64,000 nucleotides of DNA, taken from contig VZSF01004851.1 in the NCBI GenBank assembly GCA_013398295.1, forward strand, positions 1 to 64,000, written 5' to 3'. Origin of the DNA: Chionis minor. Taxonomy: Eukaryota; Chordata; Aves; Charadriiformes; Chionididae. The position numbers were made by a program, and so were the translations under genes. Positions 37,009 through 48,880 of this stretch are shown here, one piece after another. Every line of letters begins with the position of its first letter. The first letter of the stretch is position 1. The notes under the pieces were generated by a model. It was not told where the DNA came from and made no database searches. It was given only the letters and a program-made list of their open reading frames with translations.

Positions 37009-38490
37009 CTACAGCAGGTTGGACAGGATGGCGTCCAGGCGGGTTTTGAATGTCTCTAGGGTCGGAGACTCCACCACCTCTCTGGGCAGCCTGTGCCAGT
37101 GCTCTGCCACCCTCAAAGGAAAGAAGTTCCTCCTCATGTTCAGATGGAACTTCCTATATTTGAGTTTGTACCCATTGCCTCTTGTCCTATCACTGAGCAC
37201 CACTGAAAAAAGAGTGGCCCCCTCCTCCTGGTACCCTCCCTTTAAGTATTTGTAAACATTAATGAGACGCACACACACACACACACCCCCACACCCAGTC
37301 TTCTCTTCTGTAGACTAAACAGACCCAACTCCCTCAGCCTTTCCTCATAAGAAAGATGCTCCAGCCCCCTAATCATCTTTGTAGCCCTTTGCTGCACCCT
37401 CTCCAGCAGTTCACTGCCCCTCTTAAACCAGGGAGTCCAGAACTGGACACAGTACTCCAGATGTGGCCTCACCAGGGCACAGTAAAGGGGGAGGATGACC
37501 TCCCTCCACCTGCTTGCCACACTCCTCCAGTAGGCCATTGGCCACAAGGGCACATTACTGGCTCATGGTCATCCTGTTGTCCACAGGACTCCCAGGTCCC
37601 TCTCTGCAGAGCTGCTTTCCAGTCCCTAACCTGTGCTGGTGCATGGGGTTATTCCTCCCCAAGTGCAGGACCCTACACTTGCCTTTCTTGAATTTCAGAA
37701 GGCTTTTCACTGCTCAACTCTCCAGCCTGTCCAGGTCGTGCCGAACGGCAGCACAGCCTTCCGGGGTGTCAGCCACCCCTCCCAGCTTCGTGTCATCAGC
37801 AAACTTGTTGATGGTCCACTCCATCCCTTCATCCGGGTCATTGATGAATACATTGAACAGGACTGGACCCAGTACTGACCCCTGAGGCACACCACTAGTC
37901 ACACACCTCCAACTAGACTCTGCCCCACTGATCGCAACCCTCTGGGACCCACATGCCCACCAGTTTTCAATCCACCCCATTGTCCTTTCATCCAACCCAC
38001 ACTTCCTAAGCTTGCCTATGAGGATGGTGTGGGAGATGGTGTCAAAAGCCTTGCTGAAGTCAAGGTAGACAACATCCACTGCTCTCCTCTCATCTATCCA
38101 TCCAGTCATGCCATCGCAGAAGGCTATCAGATTAGTCAGACATGACTTCCCCTTGGTGTATCCATGTTGACTACTCCTTCTTTTCCTCCAGATGCTCGGA
38201 GATGGTGCCCAGAGTGAGCTGTTCCATCATCTTTCCAGGGATGGAGGTGAGGCTGACTAGTTTCCTGGATCCTCCTTCTTGCCATTTTTGAAGACTGGAG
38301 TGACATTGGCTTTCCTCCAGTCCTCGGGCACCTTGTCTGTTGTCCAGGACCTTTCAAAGGTGATGGAGAGTGGACCAGCAATGACTTCTGTCAGCTCCCT
38401 CAGCACTCGTGGGTGCATCCCATCAGGACCCATGGACTTGGGGATGTCCAGTTTACTTAATAGGTCTCTGGCTTGATCCTCCCCAATCAA
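37009..38490 (-). pseudogene. CR1 reverse transcriptase remnant (FADD intact, indels, CA-repeat expansion)
   Basis: In minus-strand order there is an N-terminal piece 38490-38257 (SMGPDGMHPRVLREL, WRKANVTPVFKNGKK) that stops at the 7-bp deletion. The palm 38109-37714 has [12 protein letters not shown] at about 38041-38075, [14 protein letters not shown] and FADD at 37792-37803. The C-terminal pieces are 37553-37242 and 37284-37009, containing [27 protein letters not shown] and [12 protein letters not shown]. The last two are separated by the CA microsatellite, which grew inside the frame. The palm is the best preserved RT block in the window, but the protein is fragmented. Confidence 0.9.
37270..37296. 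repeat. (CA)n/C-rich microsatellite inside CR1
   Basis: A CA-repeat of about eight units passes into CCCCCACACCC. It lies within the CR1 coding remnant, so it arose after the insertion. Confidence 0.85.
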
Positions 38491-38555
38491 GGGAGAGTCT
38501 TCTGTGCCCCAGACTTTCCCTATTACCTGTAAAGTCTCGTTGTCCTGAGCGCATT

Positions 38556-41037
38556 TAACTGATTAATTTTTACAATATGTATCTCCTTCCTTAGATCATT
38601 TAATCTTGTTTCATGGAAAACCCAGTGATTTTGTGAAAGTATGTTGCCAGTAATTCGTTGCTCAAGTTATAATATTCACTAGAATTAAGACGGGACACTG
38701 AAGACCTCATATGAGTAGGAGATGCTCTCCTAGCAACTTATGAATGTTGATTACTGCCCAAGACAGACATATCCAGCTAGTGGGTTCTGCTTGGAGAGCA
38801 GAGCCAAAGGAGGCGTTCAGAAACATCATCCCATAAAAAGCCAGGAAGAATTAGAGAATCCATCCTGATTAAGGATATGATAGAGGTAACTTCTCTTTCC
38901 AGAGAATTCGCTATTTGCTGGGATTTCTGAAGTATAACACTGATGCTTGTACGTGAAGACAGACTCACTTCATTTTTCTTATTTTAGTCTTTTACAATTG
39001 CAGTTTTATAGTCTGTATATTAATGGGATGAAAACCAAATCCAGCTGGATACATAATTGTTTAGAGCATCTAGTCAACTAAGGTTTGACAATACAGATTA
39101 TTGGGGATCATGTTCATACTATGAAATGTAAGTGAACACAAGACCTTATAGGCTCAGATCATGCTACTCACCAGTCATGTTCTGCAGCTAATGTTGGTTT
39201 TGGGGGTTTTGTCTTATTGTTTGAGAGGTCAATTCTATGCTGTTACCTTTGTGAAAAATGACTTGTGCAGCTATATCCTTTGCAAAAAGGCTGACCAGTT
39301 TGCTGGGCAGCAATAGCACTAAACCTTGATTGTGAAACAGGGAGTGCTGGGTGATCCAGATATGAATAGAGTGTTTTTCATCAGTGCTGATAGAACTGGT
39401 ATATCCTTCACTCATCTCCCCTGCAAATATGGGTAAGGGAGCAAAAGGGGAGCCAACAGGAGCTGGCTATTGAGGAAAGAGCCAATCACCCATTTCCACA
39501 GCCTGCGACTGGGCCAGCACTGAGCCTACCACAACAACGTGGGTGCTAACTAATGGTTCAAATTGTATCTGCTCTCACAGACTCTAAGTTTGAATAAACA
39601 CACAGAATTATCTCATGAACTTCAGAGAAATGAGTACCCAGAAGTCTGCCTGTGGTAATGGACAGCAAAACCTTTAATGACTAGAAGAAGCAGTTTAGGT
39701 TTGACCAGCCACAAAATTACCATACCTCATTGTGATAGCATTGAGATCTGTTGCATATAGCTTCTGCAGCCTGGCCGCTGGCATTTTTCCTGAGATCAGT
39801 CCTCCTGCTTCCAATATCTTTAATGGTTATTATAGATAAGTCAGGTCATATAAATTGTCAATTTATCTATCACGCTTGCAGATCTGGACACAGGACATTG
39901 GGCTAAAGCAGATGGTTTCAATAGAAGCTTGTGAAGTTTTCAGACCTTTCTGAAAATTTCTCTGCAACCAGTGTATACTGCACAGATCAGATTTCTGAGG
40001 GGCTGTGCTGCTAGTACATGCATCCGGTGTGATCGCCAGTGTAGTGGTTTTACCAGGAGGACAAGGTAATGTATTTAAACTAAAAGCATTATAATGAGAA
40101 AAATAAGTCAGCTATTGAAAAAATCCATCAGCATAACTGCTGAGTTTACATCAACTAATACACTATAATCAGGCAATGAGCAGGTAATGTCATGATACAC
40201 TTATCATCATCATGAAATCATATGTGATCTGTTATGAGGCTTAAGGTGTTATAATTCTTTACGGTTTTCTGAAATACGGAACAAACTGGGAAAGTCACAT
40301 TTAAACATCTTTTCAAGGGATCTTTGCAATTTCTTTGCCTTGAAATCTCTTGTCTGTTTTCCTCTTCTTCATCCTGGAGGGAGAATGTTCCCTTCTGCTC
40401 ATAGCATAGGTAGAAGAAGACATATCTAGGTGGAATGATTAGCTTGGAAGGTGAAGCCAAAAGAAACCATCAAACAGCACCAGTCCCAAAGAAAGAGGTG
40501 GTCAGGATATAGAGGGAGGTTGTGTTTGCTCAACTGTGACGGCGTCTGCTTGTAGTAATGGGAGTTACTCACAGTTAAGCTTTAGGTAAGATTAATACAG
40601 CTGTAAAGGTTATTTTGGGTAAGAGTTTTACCTCTACTTATGACTGGGAACAAATGACTGATTTTCATGGTATAGCATGGGGAGGCTGCACTCACCCAGG
40701 TACAATCTGTTTCTTTTGTAAGTTTTCATGAATGCATTTGTCAGGAGTGTGCTGCTGTTGGAATAATATTCTAACCCTTCAGTAGAAGCAGGACTTGCTT
40801 TCAGGCATGTGCTAAAGAATGTGAAGTATCATGTCTGTTAAAGCTTGACTACCAGATCAGGGCCACCGAAGTTTCACATTTCAATTTAGGCTGCAGGGCA
40901 TAAGGTTATATAAGCTGATTGCTAACTATTAGTATATAAAACTGGAGGAATCAATATTGTTCAATAAGCCTTTTGACTAGAAGCAATGACAGAAGAGATA
41001 CTGAGATCTGGACAAAAAATACACATGCTTCTGTGCA
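38556..41037. other. Non-coding DNA; downstream flank of exon set 1
   Basis: No repeat or exon was recognised. If exon set 1 is a real gene, the part next to 41037 would be its 3' UTR; no canonical AATAAA on the minus strand was noticed close by. Open frames are short. Confidence 0.4.
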
Positions 41038-41194
41038 TCACAGGCTACAGAATTTTCCAGCACTTTGTAACAGTCTAAAGGCCTGCAGTGAAACACCAAA
41101 AGCCAGAATCACAATCATGTATGACAGGAAGTACCTATAGGTCTTGCTTTTGTTGTAGGTGTCCACAATAGAAAATAACTTGTTAGGATCATCT
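41038..41194 (-). CDS. Candidate terminal exon, set 1 (membrane protein C-terminus)
   Basis: A strong minus-strand acceptor (CCCTTTTGCTCTCTGGTAG) precedes 41194. Starting in phase 2, the frame runs 51 codons to a TGA at 41038-41040. The first A completes an Arg codon with the AG left by the donor at 42565. The peptide begins with a polar segment DDPNKLFSIVDTYNKSKTY. A hydrophobic stretch of about 17 residues (YFLSYMIVILAFGVSLQ) follows, then a short FRLLQSAGKFCSL tail. It reads like a final transmembrane helix with a short cytoplasmic or lumenal end. The protein family is not recognised. Confidence 0.45.
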
Positions 41195-42564
41195 CTACCA
41201 GAGAGCAAAAGGGAATGCAGTTCTAGAGTTGCCAACATGCCTTTAGGCTAAAGTCTTTCTTACTCCACATCTGCTGCCAAGTGCAACCCTAGTGAATGAG
41301 GAAAACATACCAGTTTCATCAATAAATCAGAGTTTTGCAGCAGATAAATCATCTCCCACAGTATCCTTGACTCTGCACATCAGCTGGGGAAAGCCCCCAT
41401 TCCTACAGTGTGACTGTTACAGATAAATCCAGTGCTTACAGCAATCCTTTACCAGACAATGACAGCAAAATTCCAGGCTTCATTTTCCAAGCCTAAGTTT
41501 TCAGATTTTATAGGTAAAGCCTAGTTTTCATCTTAAACCAGTTTTTTGCTACTGGGATTTTAGTGAAGTTACAGGTTCTAGTGAATTACTCCTAGTGAAC
41601 TCTACCTAGTGTGAGTGGGAGAGCACTCAAATCTACAAGCTGTATTCACACACAAGGAGGTACCACACAGAGATCAAAATGAATCCCAGTAAAGTAAGAT
41701 CTTCTTCAGCTTTGAAGGGTCACAAAGACCAAGGAATAGAGGAATAATATATAGACAGTTGTCTGTCTTCTAGAGAGATCACTGGAAACCCTGAGCTGCT
41801 AGTGAGACTGTTTTCAGCGAAGGTTTAAAAACCTAAAAAACCTAAAAACTTTGTTTAAAACCTAAAAAAGTTTGAACTCTGGAAACTGTAATGGGTCTGC
41901 TTCTTCAGTTTAAACTATTATTCTACTTTATGTTCAGTCAGCCTTGCTGTTTTTTTTCTTGAATGAAATCTGCTCTCAGTCTGAAAATAAAGAACCTCTC
42001 CATTTTACCTACACCTCTTAAATTGATTGCCACCAAGCAGTACTCCCTCTCCTGTACACAGCAACCATTATGGTCATTTCAGGGGGTGGTCTGCCCATTA
42101 CTTTTTCTAGTGTGATTTCTATCCTTATAACATGGATACCCTATCTACTATGGCACAACTGATCTATACCAATAATACAGTTGAATGTGGTGTTATAGCT
42201 TACTTAATAAACAGCTAAACACCACCAACCCTGCAGTCTGTGTATCAGCATTGCACACTGTATTCATACTGCCTTCTGGCATTAGCATTTAATCAGTTTA
42301 TATAATGTGATGCTTCTGAAAGCTAGTAACTAGACATGATGACTCAGGAGCTGTGTTCTTTTAGGGAGATGTGTGGTAAAAAAATCATTGGCACGGGAGG
42401 ACTTTTCATAGGAAAAGTGCCTAATTAATGCTCATCTTGTTCCCAATAGTATAAAAAGAGGTGGCATGGAGGAAAATTAATGGCTTTTTTTGGTTTTGTA
42501 TTGTCTTGTGAAGGGGGCTTTAAGTCATAAAGAAGTATGACTGAGCCTACCTTGTATTCCTTAC
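41195..42564. other. Putative intron of set 1
   Basis: This lies between two phase-compatible candidate exons. It is AT-rich and includes a small repeat of CCTAAAAA units at about 41828-41870. No other features were recognised. Confidence 0.4.
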
Positions 42565-42788
42565 CTTTGCATCCCTTTCAAATTAGTATCATCTGACTTT
42601 TTATACCAGTAAAAGTCTGGAGCAGCTCCAGTGATTGCAGTGGAAACCATTGGAACAATGCTGATGGTGAGAGAATTCAAAACAGCTTTGGGAGTTTGTA
42701 GTGAATACAAAAAAGTAACCAGCCAAACCACCACAGACATTCGAACAGGCTCCATTCCAGCAGAGTCTGTGAATACCATCCTCGCAGA
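42565..42788 (-). CDS. Candidate internal exon, set 1 (hydrophobic segment)
   Basis: The minus-strand acceptor TTAAGCTCTTACAG follows a T-rich run. The donor GCAAAG|GTAAGG is near consensus. The 224 bases are open in phase 0 for 74 codons and end in phase 2, matching 41038-41194. The peptide has a short polar start with MVFTDSAGMEPVR, a hydrophobic MSVVVWLVTFLYSL segment, a second hydrophobic run around SLTISIVPMVSTAITG, then FYWYKKSDD. That suggests one or two membrane passes. Caution: the opposite strand is also open over 42631-42813 and bounded by weaker splice-like sites. The family is not recognised. Confidence 0.48.
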
Positions 42789-43276
42789 CTGTAAGAGCTT
42801 AATTAAAATGTAAGAAAAAAGAAGCAGCATGGTCTTGACGATCCTAGAGGAGCCTTTCAGAAATAATGTTCTGGCTGGCACAAGCAAGGAAACAGTTAAC
42901 TCTTAGTATGCATAGCAATTATTTAAAATGTCAAACAGCACATCCAAATGCTTTTATGTCTCACTTAAAGGGTTCAAAAGAATGGATGTCCACTTCAATA
43001 AAAAGCATGATTCACTGTCTCTTACATGCTTCCTAATCGTGCAATGTTTATTACAGCTGCAATCTGCACTACATGTAAAATATACATTTTGAGTTGACCA
43101 TGGAGCTTATATGTATTTTTATTGAGTTTTTTGCAGTAAAAAGCCTGATTCATACACAAAATCATACCATTCTGTTACAAGGTTTGAAAATACTCTTGTC
43201 CTTACAATGCTCCTGAGAACTGTCTATGTCTACTTCTTTGGAGTGAGAGTGAACAAATAGTGATGTTGAGCAGCTG
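42789..43276. other. Putative intron of set 1
   Basis: AT-rich DNA with nothing recognised. Confidence 0.4.
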
Positions 43277-43342
43277 GATTCACAGAATGGTTGAGGTTCG
43301 AAGGGACCTCTGGAGGTCATCTTGTCCAGCCCCAGTTCCATC
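43277..43342 (-). mobile_element. Short CR1 3' tip, minus strand
   Basis: ATTCACAGAATGGTTGAGGTT, then GAAGGGACCTCTGGAGGTCA and CTTGTCCAGCCCC match the antisense CR1 3' end. The copy is strongly 5'-truncated at about 65 bases. Confidence 0.8.
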
Positions 43343-45800
43343 ATTTAGCATGGGAGTCAGTTTGAGGATGACACCATCATTCCATATAAACATATACCAA
43401 TAGACGTTAGCTGCGTACAGAAGGTCCCATGATAATCAAAGGAGATGTAGGTCTCAATTCAGCTGAACATACAAGACTAGTACATTTGAGATATCCTCAG
43501 ATAACACACCTGGCCTCCAGTCACCCCTCTAAAAACTCAGAAGCTGAGGTCCTGTACCACCTCTGAGTCCTGTATCACATCTGCCAGCTGTCGTAATCCA
43601 GGGGGTTGTATTCATTGCACGTAACGGCTTTTTAAGAACTTCAGGGTATACTTCCTAACCTCTCACTGCCTCTCTAGAAGGGTGCGAATATCCTGTATAT
43701 CTCTGTCATATCTGTGAGCCCCATGAAGAAGACTCAGATGGTCTTGGTAAGCGGTTCTGGAAACCTGTATTTGTACAATGAAATTAGTATTTCATTAGAG
43801 TTGTTTTGCACTAGAATGCATGAGTCATTCACAGAAATTAAGATTAGAGGACACTAGCTTGTCACATCCCCAGTAAAGCCAGGATTCTTTTGCTTTAGAT
43901 CAAACTATCTTTTTTTTCTCATTTTTGTTTACCCCATTATAGTTATGGACCTCTTGGGGATGGTATAGACCTTTGGTCTTTTGATTTTCTTATCTTTTGC
44001 TTTTATTGTCTCTTAATTTTGTTTCTCATTTGTTGCCTCATAGATGAAGATAGAGTTTCTCAAAATGAAGTCATGAAACTGAAGTACATTTTCAAGTAAA
44101 AGATGCAATATATTCCCATGTACTGAATGTATCCCACATATTAATTTGTCCTTAGAGCCATATGGGCTGCCTTTGGGGACACAAGCAAATCTTCACAAGT
44201 CTCTTCTATCAGTTTCCCAGCAGGAGCTTCCCCCATTGGTTAACCAGCTGATTTGAGTGAAACAAGGGTGCGTCATCTTGCTTGTGGCATGAAGTGCCGT
44301 AGGAAAATATGTGTAATGGGCAGTCACAGCAGGGCTACTGAGTTGTGGTAATGTATCAGGGCAGAGGTTGGTATTTTACGTTCTTGAGAGTGCAGGGTGC
44401 TGTTCTATTTAATCCCTGGTATTTGGCAGTCAACACCGGGGCTATGAAATCTTAATGACCAATGGGATGAACAAGCCCAGGAGTCATAGTTCATACTCAA
44501 TCTCCAATTACTTAAAAATTAAGACTGTTTTTAATAAGAAGCATATTGTAAGTCTACTTCAATTTGATTATGACTTCATGTGAGCCCTTGCGGGCAAGGT
44601 TTCTGAAACCCATTTACTTTCAGTACTAAAAAAAGGAATGCAAGGGAAGTAGTCTTGGCAAACTGTAAGTAGATGGTCTTTTTTGAGTCCCCAGTGTGAA
44701 TTGTTATATTTTGCACTTGTATCACATGTAAAACCTCCTCTGTGGGAATTCAACAACTGCTGCAGCAATGAAAATGAAAGTGCTATCTATGCTGCAGATC
44801 AGAAAGCATTACATTTACTCAAAAGTTTTACCTATAAAATGAAGATTTCCAAAAGAAAAGAAGTGTAAATTGAGTTCTTTAAACAGTGCTTACCAGCAAC
44901 TGAAATATATTGTGGTACTCAGGTATATAGACCCACAGCATTTAAAATCAATTTACTATGTAAAAGTCTGTAAGACTGGATAAATTTGATGGAAAGGGAA
45001 CAATAGTCATTGGGAAGCTCAGGCAAAGGGGAGGCCACAGGAGGCATCAGGCAGTAGCAGCTCTGGAGCACAGGTGAGCAAAAGAAGGCAGCACAGCAAT
45101 CTCTAGGAGCTGAGGAAGAGCAGCTTCACTGTTCTTAGGGGCAGTACATTGCCAAACTCCTCATGTGCGGCCAGCAGCAAAAGTCTGGAAGTCCTTGACC
45201 TAGAAATCAGTGAACAACAATTAGTGGACAACAGCTAAAAGGGCCAAACATGTATGACATGACTACATAAAAAAAATGGAGCTAACATTTTTGAATCTTT
45301 TAACATTACAGCAGCTAGACAAGCACCTAAAAAGTGATTTCTTCCTAACAGTGGCAGGCTTTGTTCATTGTATAAGCATGTATATTTGTGCTACACACTC
45401 TCCTGAATGCCTTTTTAGAAGAGTTTTATTTCTGTAGCACTAAAATACGTACAGTGAATCAGAAATATATTGAAAATATATCATGGGTTTAAAGGTTTCT
45501 AGAATTTCTAGGTTTCTAGGTTTTAAAGAATCTAAAAAGGCACTTCTGGATACATTTCAAATTAAACCAGATACAAAGTAGCTATTTTATACTTAAGCTG
45601 ATGCCAGAAGACTGAAAAATAAAAATCTACCTATAACTTTCCTTGAAATAGTGGAAAGGCTAAACTTCTCACACATGTCTGTTTGGCTTGTGTTCCTTTC
45701 TGGCTGAGTGCACCTGGATGGCCACCCATCAACACATGTCAGCCAGGAGCCAGCTTCATCAGAGAAGAAAATGACACCACCAGTTGACCTTCCACCTTAC
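43343..45800. other. Putative intron of set 1
   Basis: AT-rich DNA with short chance open frames. No repeat family was recognised beyond the CR1 tip to its left. Confidence 0.4.
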
Positions 45801-45852
45801 CTGCTGTTCAAAATTATATTCTCCCCAGACTGGAACTGTGGAGCTAAAGCCT
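45801..45852 (-). CDS. Candidate small internal exon, set 1
   Basis: The exon is 52 bases on the minus strand. The acceptor has a long pyrimidine tract ending GCGTTCCCCAG, and the donor is AACAGCAG|GTAAGG, close to consensus. Phase 2 at the start and phase 0 at the end fit the exon at 42565-42788. It encodes GFSSTVPVWGEYNFEQQ. The splice sites are among the best in the window, but such short exons are easily found by chance. Confidence 0.35.
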
Positions 45853-46351
45853 CTGGGGAACGCATGTGAAACATACAAATAAAACATAGAAGTGTTCCTT
45901 GAGGTAGAATGCCTGTTCAAGATCAGATTAATTTAGCAGAGAGAGAGCAGAAGGGAGAGGAAGAAAAACACGGTCTCACTCAACAAAGATTTTAAACCCT
46001 GAAGAGTGAGCTGTTTTTATGTAAAAAGCCACAGACATTATGGTGATTCCTAAAGGCAATAGATCTCTGCCCACCTAAGCAAAACTGTCATGGATATTTC
46101 AGGACTAAATTCAAATTTATTGCTTTAGATTAATTTTTTCTTAGGCTTCTCAGTGGATATCTTGGCTAATAGCCCTCCCATCCTTTTTGCACTTTCAGAC
46201 TAGCTGCTTGAGCCACTTCCTGCTCTAGAGCCACTAGCTATCAACCTCCCTATTCCATTTCCCCACCTCTTTATATTTTTGCACAAGCCTAGGTGCTCTT
46301 CATCTTCAATATACAAATGAATGAAACCTTGCAATGGTGCTTCCCACTTAC

Positions 46352-46392
46352 ACTGCTTCCTCCTGGACATTTCCATGCTGTGGATTACAAAG
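46352..46392 (-). CDS. Candidate small internal exon, set 1
   Basis: This is 41 bases between minus-strand acceptor TTTTGCTACCTGTTAG and donor AGCAGT|GTAAGT. In phase 0 it encodes LCNPQHGNVQEEA and leaves GT, which with the next exon's A gives Val. It thus fits 45801-45852. No upstream partner was found with confidence. Support is splice grammar and phase only. Confidence 0.28.
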
Positions 46393-48644
46393 CTAACAGG
46401 TAGCAAAATGTGACATTAATTACTTAGGTAAGCAAAGCTGTGCAGTATGCACTAGGTGCTTATAGCTATTTTTTGGTCCTTTGAGTGTTCATTACTATAA
46501 TGGTCAGAAGTATTTTCTAATGGAAACTTCACTGCAGAGTGCTTCAGTGCATTTGTTGAAGTTTCATGTAATTTACAATTGCTTATCGATGTGTTAGCTC
46601 TATAGGGATTGCCTATATTTAATATACTTCAGGGAATATCTGGTATACTGGTGGCAATACCAGGTATTTTTAGCTAAAAAGTAGGTAGAAAAAGATGCAA
46701 AAAGTCAAAGTGGACTCTTTTTATTTAAACTAATGAAAAAAAGATTAAATAGCCATGGTCCTTTTGTCTCCTAAGTAAAGCCATAAGTAAGCAAGACTCC
46801 TTAGAAGTCTGAGTAATCTATGGAATATGTTTTTCTCCTATCAAACAGAGATTTAAATTCTCTTCTGTCTCAGTCAGAAAATCTTTGTGTAAATTGGTAA
46901 CTCTTCCTGTGAAAAGATTTCCAATGTGAGCATGATAAAATGGCTGGAAGTATCTCATATTGGTGTTGGGGTGTGTGCTATTCCCATTTACGTTTATAGC
47001 AGAACACATAGTTTTTAGCAGACTAGAGTGTTGCTTTGAAAATGCTTCCTAGGACAAAAAATATGGTCAGTGTCAGTTACACAGCAGAAGAGTGTGTGCT
47101 ACAGTCTCTCCTCTTATATGAAGTAATGAAAACATTTACAGATAGGAAATAAATGACAATAAAGTGGGTTATGTGAGTGTTTTCTAGTCAAATGTTTGTT
47201 ACATATTAGAAATCTGTTGCCATATTGAAAAATCTCTGCTCTAATTCAGCAAATATGACTGTCCAAATCCATAGCGTTTGTTATTCTCTAAAGCTAATCC
47301 AGTTGGTATTTTTTATAGCTTTGAGCACTTTCAATCTTCTCTTGCAATCACTGTCAAGAGCACATGGATTAGCCACAAATAAACAAAACCAAAGTACCTT
47401 GTCCCCTAGAAGCTCACTAAATCTTCACATTTGCAAATTTGCTTTAGATACCCTGTCCTGCCTTTCCCTTATTCACCAGGTTGTATTCACTTGGGGGCTG
47501 TCTGTTTTTAAAAGCTCAAGGTGGCAGCATGACTAGCCTATTCTAATTCCATCATATTAATTTACTTTAAAGTGACCCCAATAAGGAAACCAATGACATG
47601 TCGTGACATGAGTGGTTTGAAACTATGACTTTTTTTTCAACTTGGATTCGTAGCAATGCTTTAATGTAATGTTCCTGAGATTTCATGACTTTCCATAAAC
47701 TGAAACAATCTTGCACCAGAAGTAGCAATTGTATTTTTTTCTGTTGCCTGTTTTCCAGTGTTTCCAGATAAAAGCTTATTAAAGCATTACACGATCTTTC
47801 GCACTGCGCATATATAATATATAATATAGAATATCTTAAATATTCTATAAGCAGTGGTCTACAGCCAGACTGTCCACCTGTCTAGGTATGTTGTTTGGAG
47901 TACTGTTTCTTTTAGCATATAGCTACATCAGCAGAAGCATTGTTATGCTAGCACCTTGAACTAGCACAGACAGAAAAACCTTGCCATGTTTCCTATGTCA
48001 GGCTCTGTTGTTTCAACTATAATAGTATGGCTGAAATAAATATTTTTAAGAGAAGGAAAGGTGCCTTTTAACTGCAGATGTTAAAGCAATATACAGCTGT
48101 AAATGTGTATTATTTTCACTTAAAATAGAAAAGCGAGGAACAGATACTGACTTAGTAGCAAGGCCTCTACTGCCTCTAGGACCCAGGTCTTCAAAGTCAT
48201 TTCTGATAATCTGGAAATACAGTGTCTACTAATATGCAAAGCAAGTGTTGTAATTCTTCAGGTGAAAGAAAAAATGAATGACTCCGTGCCAGAAGAGCCT
48301 TATTTTGATAACAATAAATTCTGAAAAAAATAGATATGAAAGGCCTTAAGAAAAAAATGTCATTCTGGAAAAAGAATGGAGAACACAATGAAGATGAGTG
48401 TGTATGCAGAATGGCAGTATCAGCTTTTAACCAAAGCTGGCTGAAAAGGATGTGTACACAAGGATTTCAGAAGTAGGCAGGTAAGTCAAGGTAGGCACAA
48501 ATGTTGATAGTTACTACCAAAAAGGAAAAATAAAGCATTAAAGGAGAAATATTAGTGAATAAAGGATATTGAGGGTACAGTAGACAAATTTATCTTACAC
48601 TTCCATTCATGGCAGACAGCAGAGAGGAAAGCAAGAAGTGATAA
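46393..48644. other. Non-coding DNA with one perfect hairpin
   Basis: The sequence is AT-rich. A minus-strand open frame at 46818-47009 looks protein-like but has no good splice sites. The hairpin at 47825-47849 is listed separately. Confidence 0.4.
47825..47849. repeat. Perfect AT-rich inverted repeat (10-bp arms, 5-base loop)
   Basis: TATAGAATAT, loop CTTAA, ATATTCTATA: the arms are exactly complementary. It sits in an AT-rich run (ATATATAATATATAATATAG). No G/C-rich terminator-like stem or RNA gene is implied. Confidence 0.9.
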
Positions 48645-48880
48645 GAAAAGATTAGATCTCAGGAAGAAATTTTTCACTATGAGGGTGGTGAGGCACTAGA
48701 ACAGGTTACCAAGGGAAGCTGTGGAGGCCCCATCCCTGGAAGTGTTCAAGACTGGGTTGGATGAGGCTTTGTGCAACCTGGTCTAGTAGGAGGTGTCCTT
48801 GCCCATGGCAGGGGGGTTGGAACTAGATGATCTTTAAGGTCCCTTCCAACCCAAACCAGTCTATGATTGTAGGATCTATA
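48645..48880 (+). mobile_element. CR1 3' end fragment
   Basis: It starts at the 'TTAGATCTCAGGAAGAAATT' coding-end segment. It continues through AACAGGTTACCAAGGGAAGC, CATCCCTGGAAGTGTTCAAG and GGTTGGATGAGGCTTTG to GGTCCCTTCCAACCCAAACC and a degraded terminal repeat (TCTATGATTG). It comprises the last part of the RT frame plus the 3' UTR. Confidence 0.93.

Larger units (their letters stand above)
36927..38555 (-). mobile_element. CR1 LINE, longest copy in the window
   Basis: This is an antisense copy. The terminal repeat (CAGAATCACAGAATCACAGA) lies at the left edge, followed by the 3' UTR, RT C-terminal region, palm and fingers, fading out near 38555. It spans about 1.6 kb, is truncated at the 5' end, and is interrupted internally by a CA/C-rich microsatellite at 37270-37296. 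Compared with the copy at 17 kb it has a 7-bp deletion near 38259 and an 8-bp deletion near 38178. Together they restore the phase. Confidence 0.95.
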
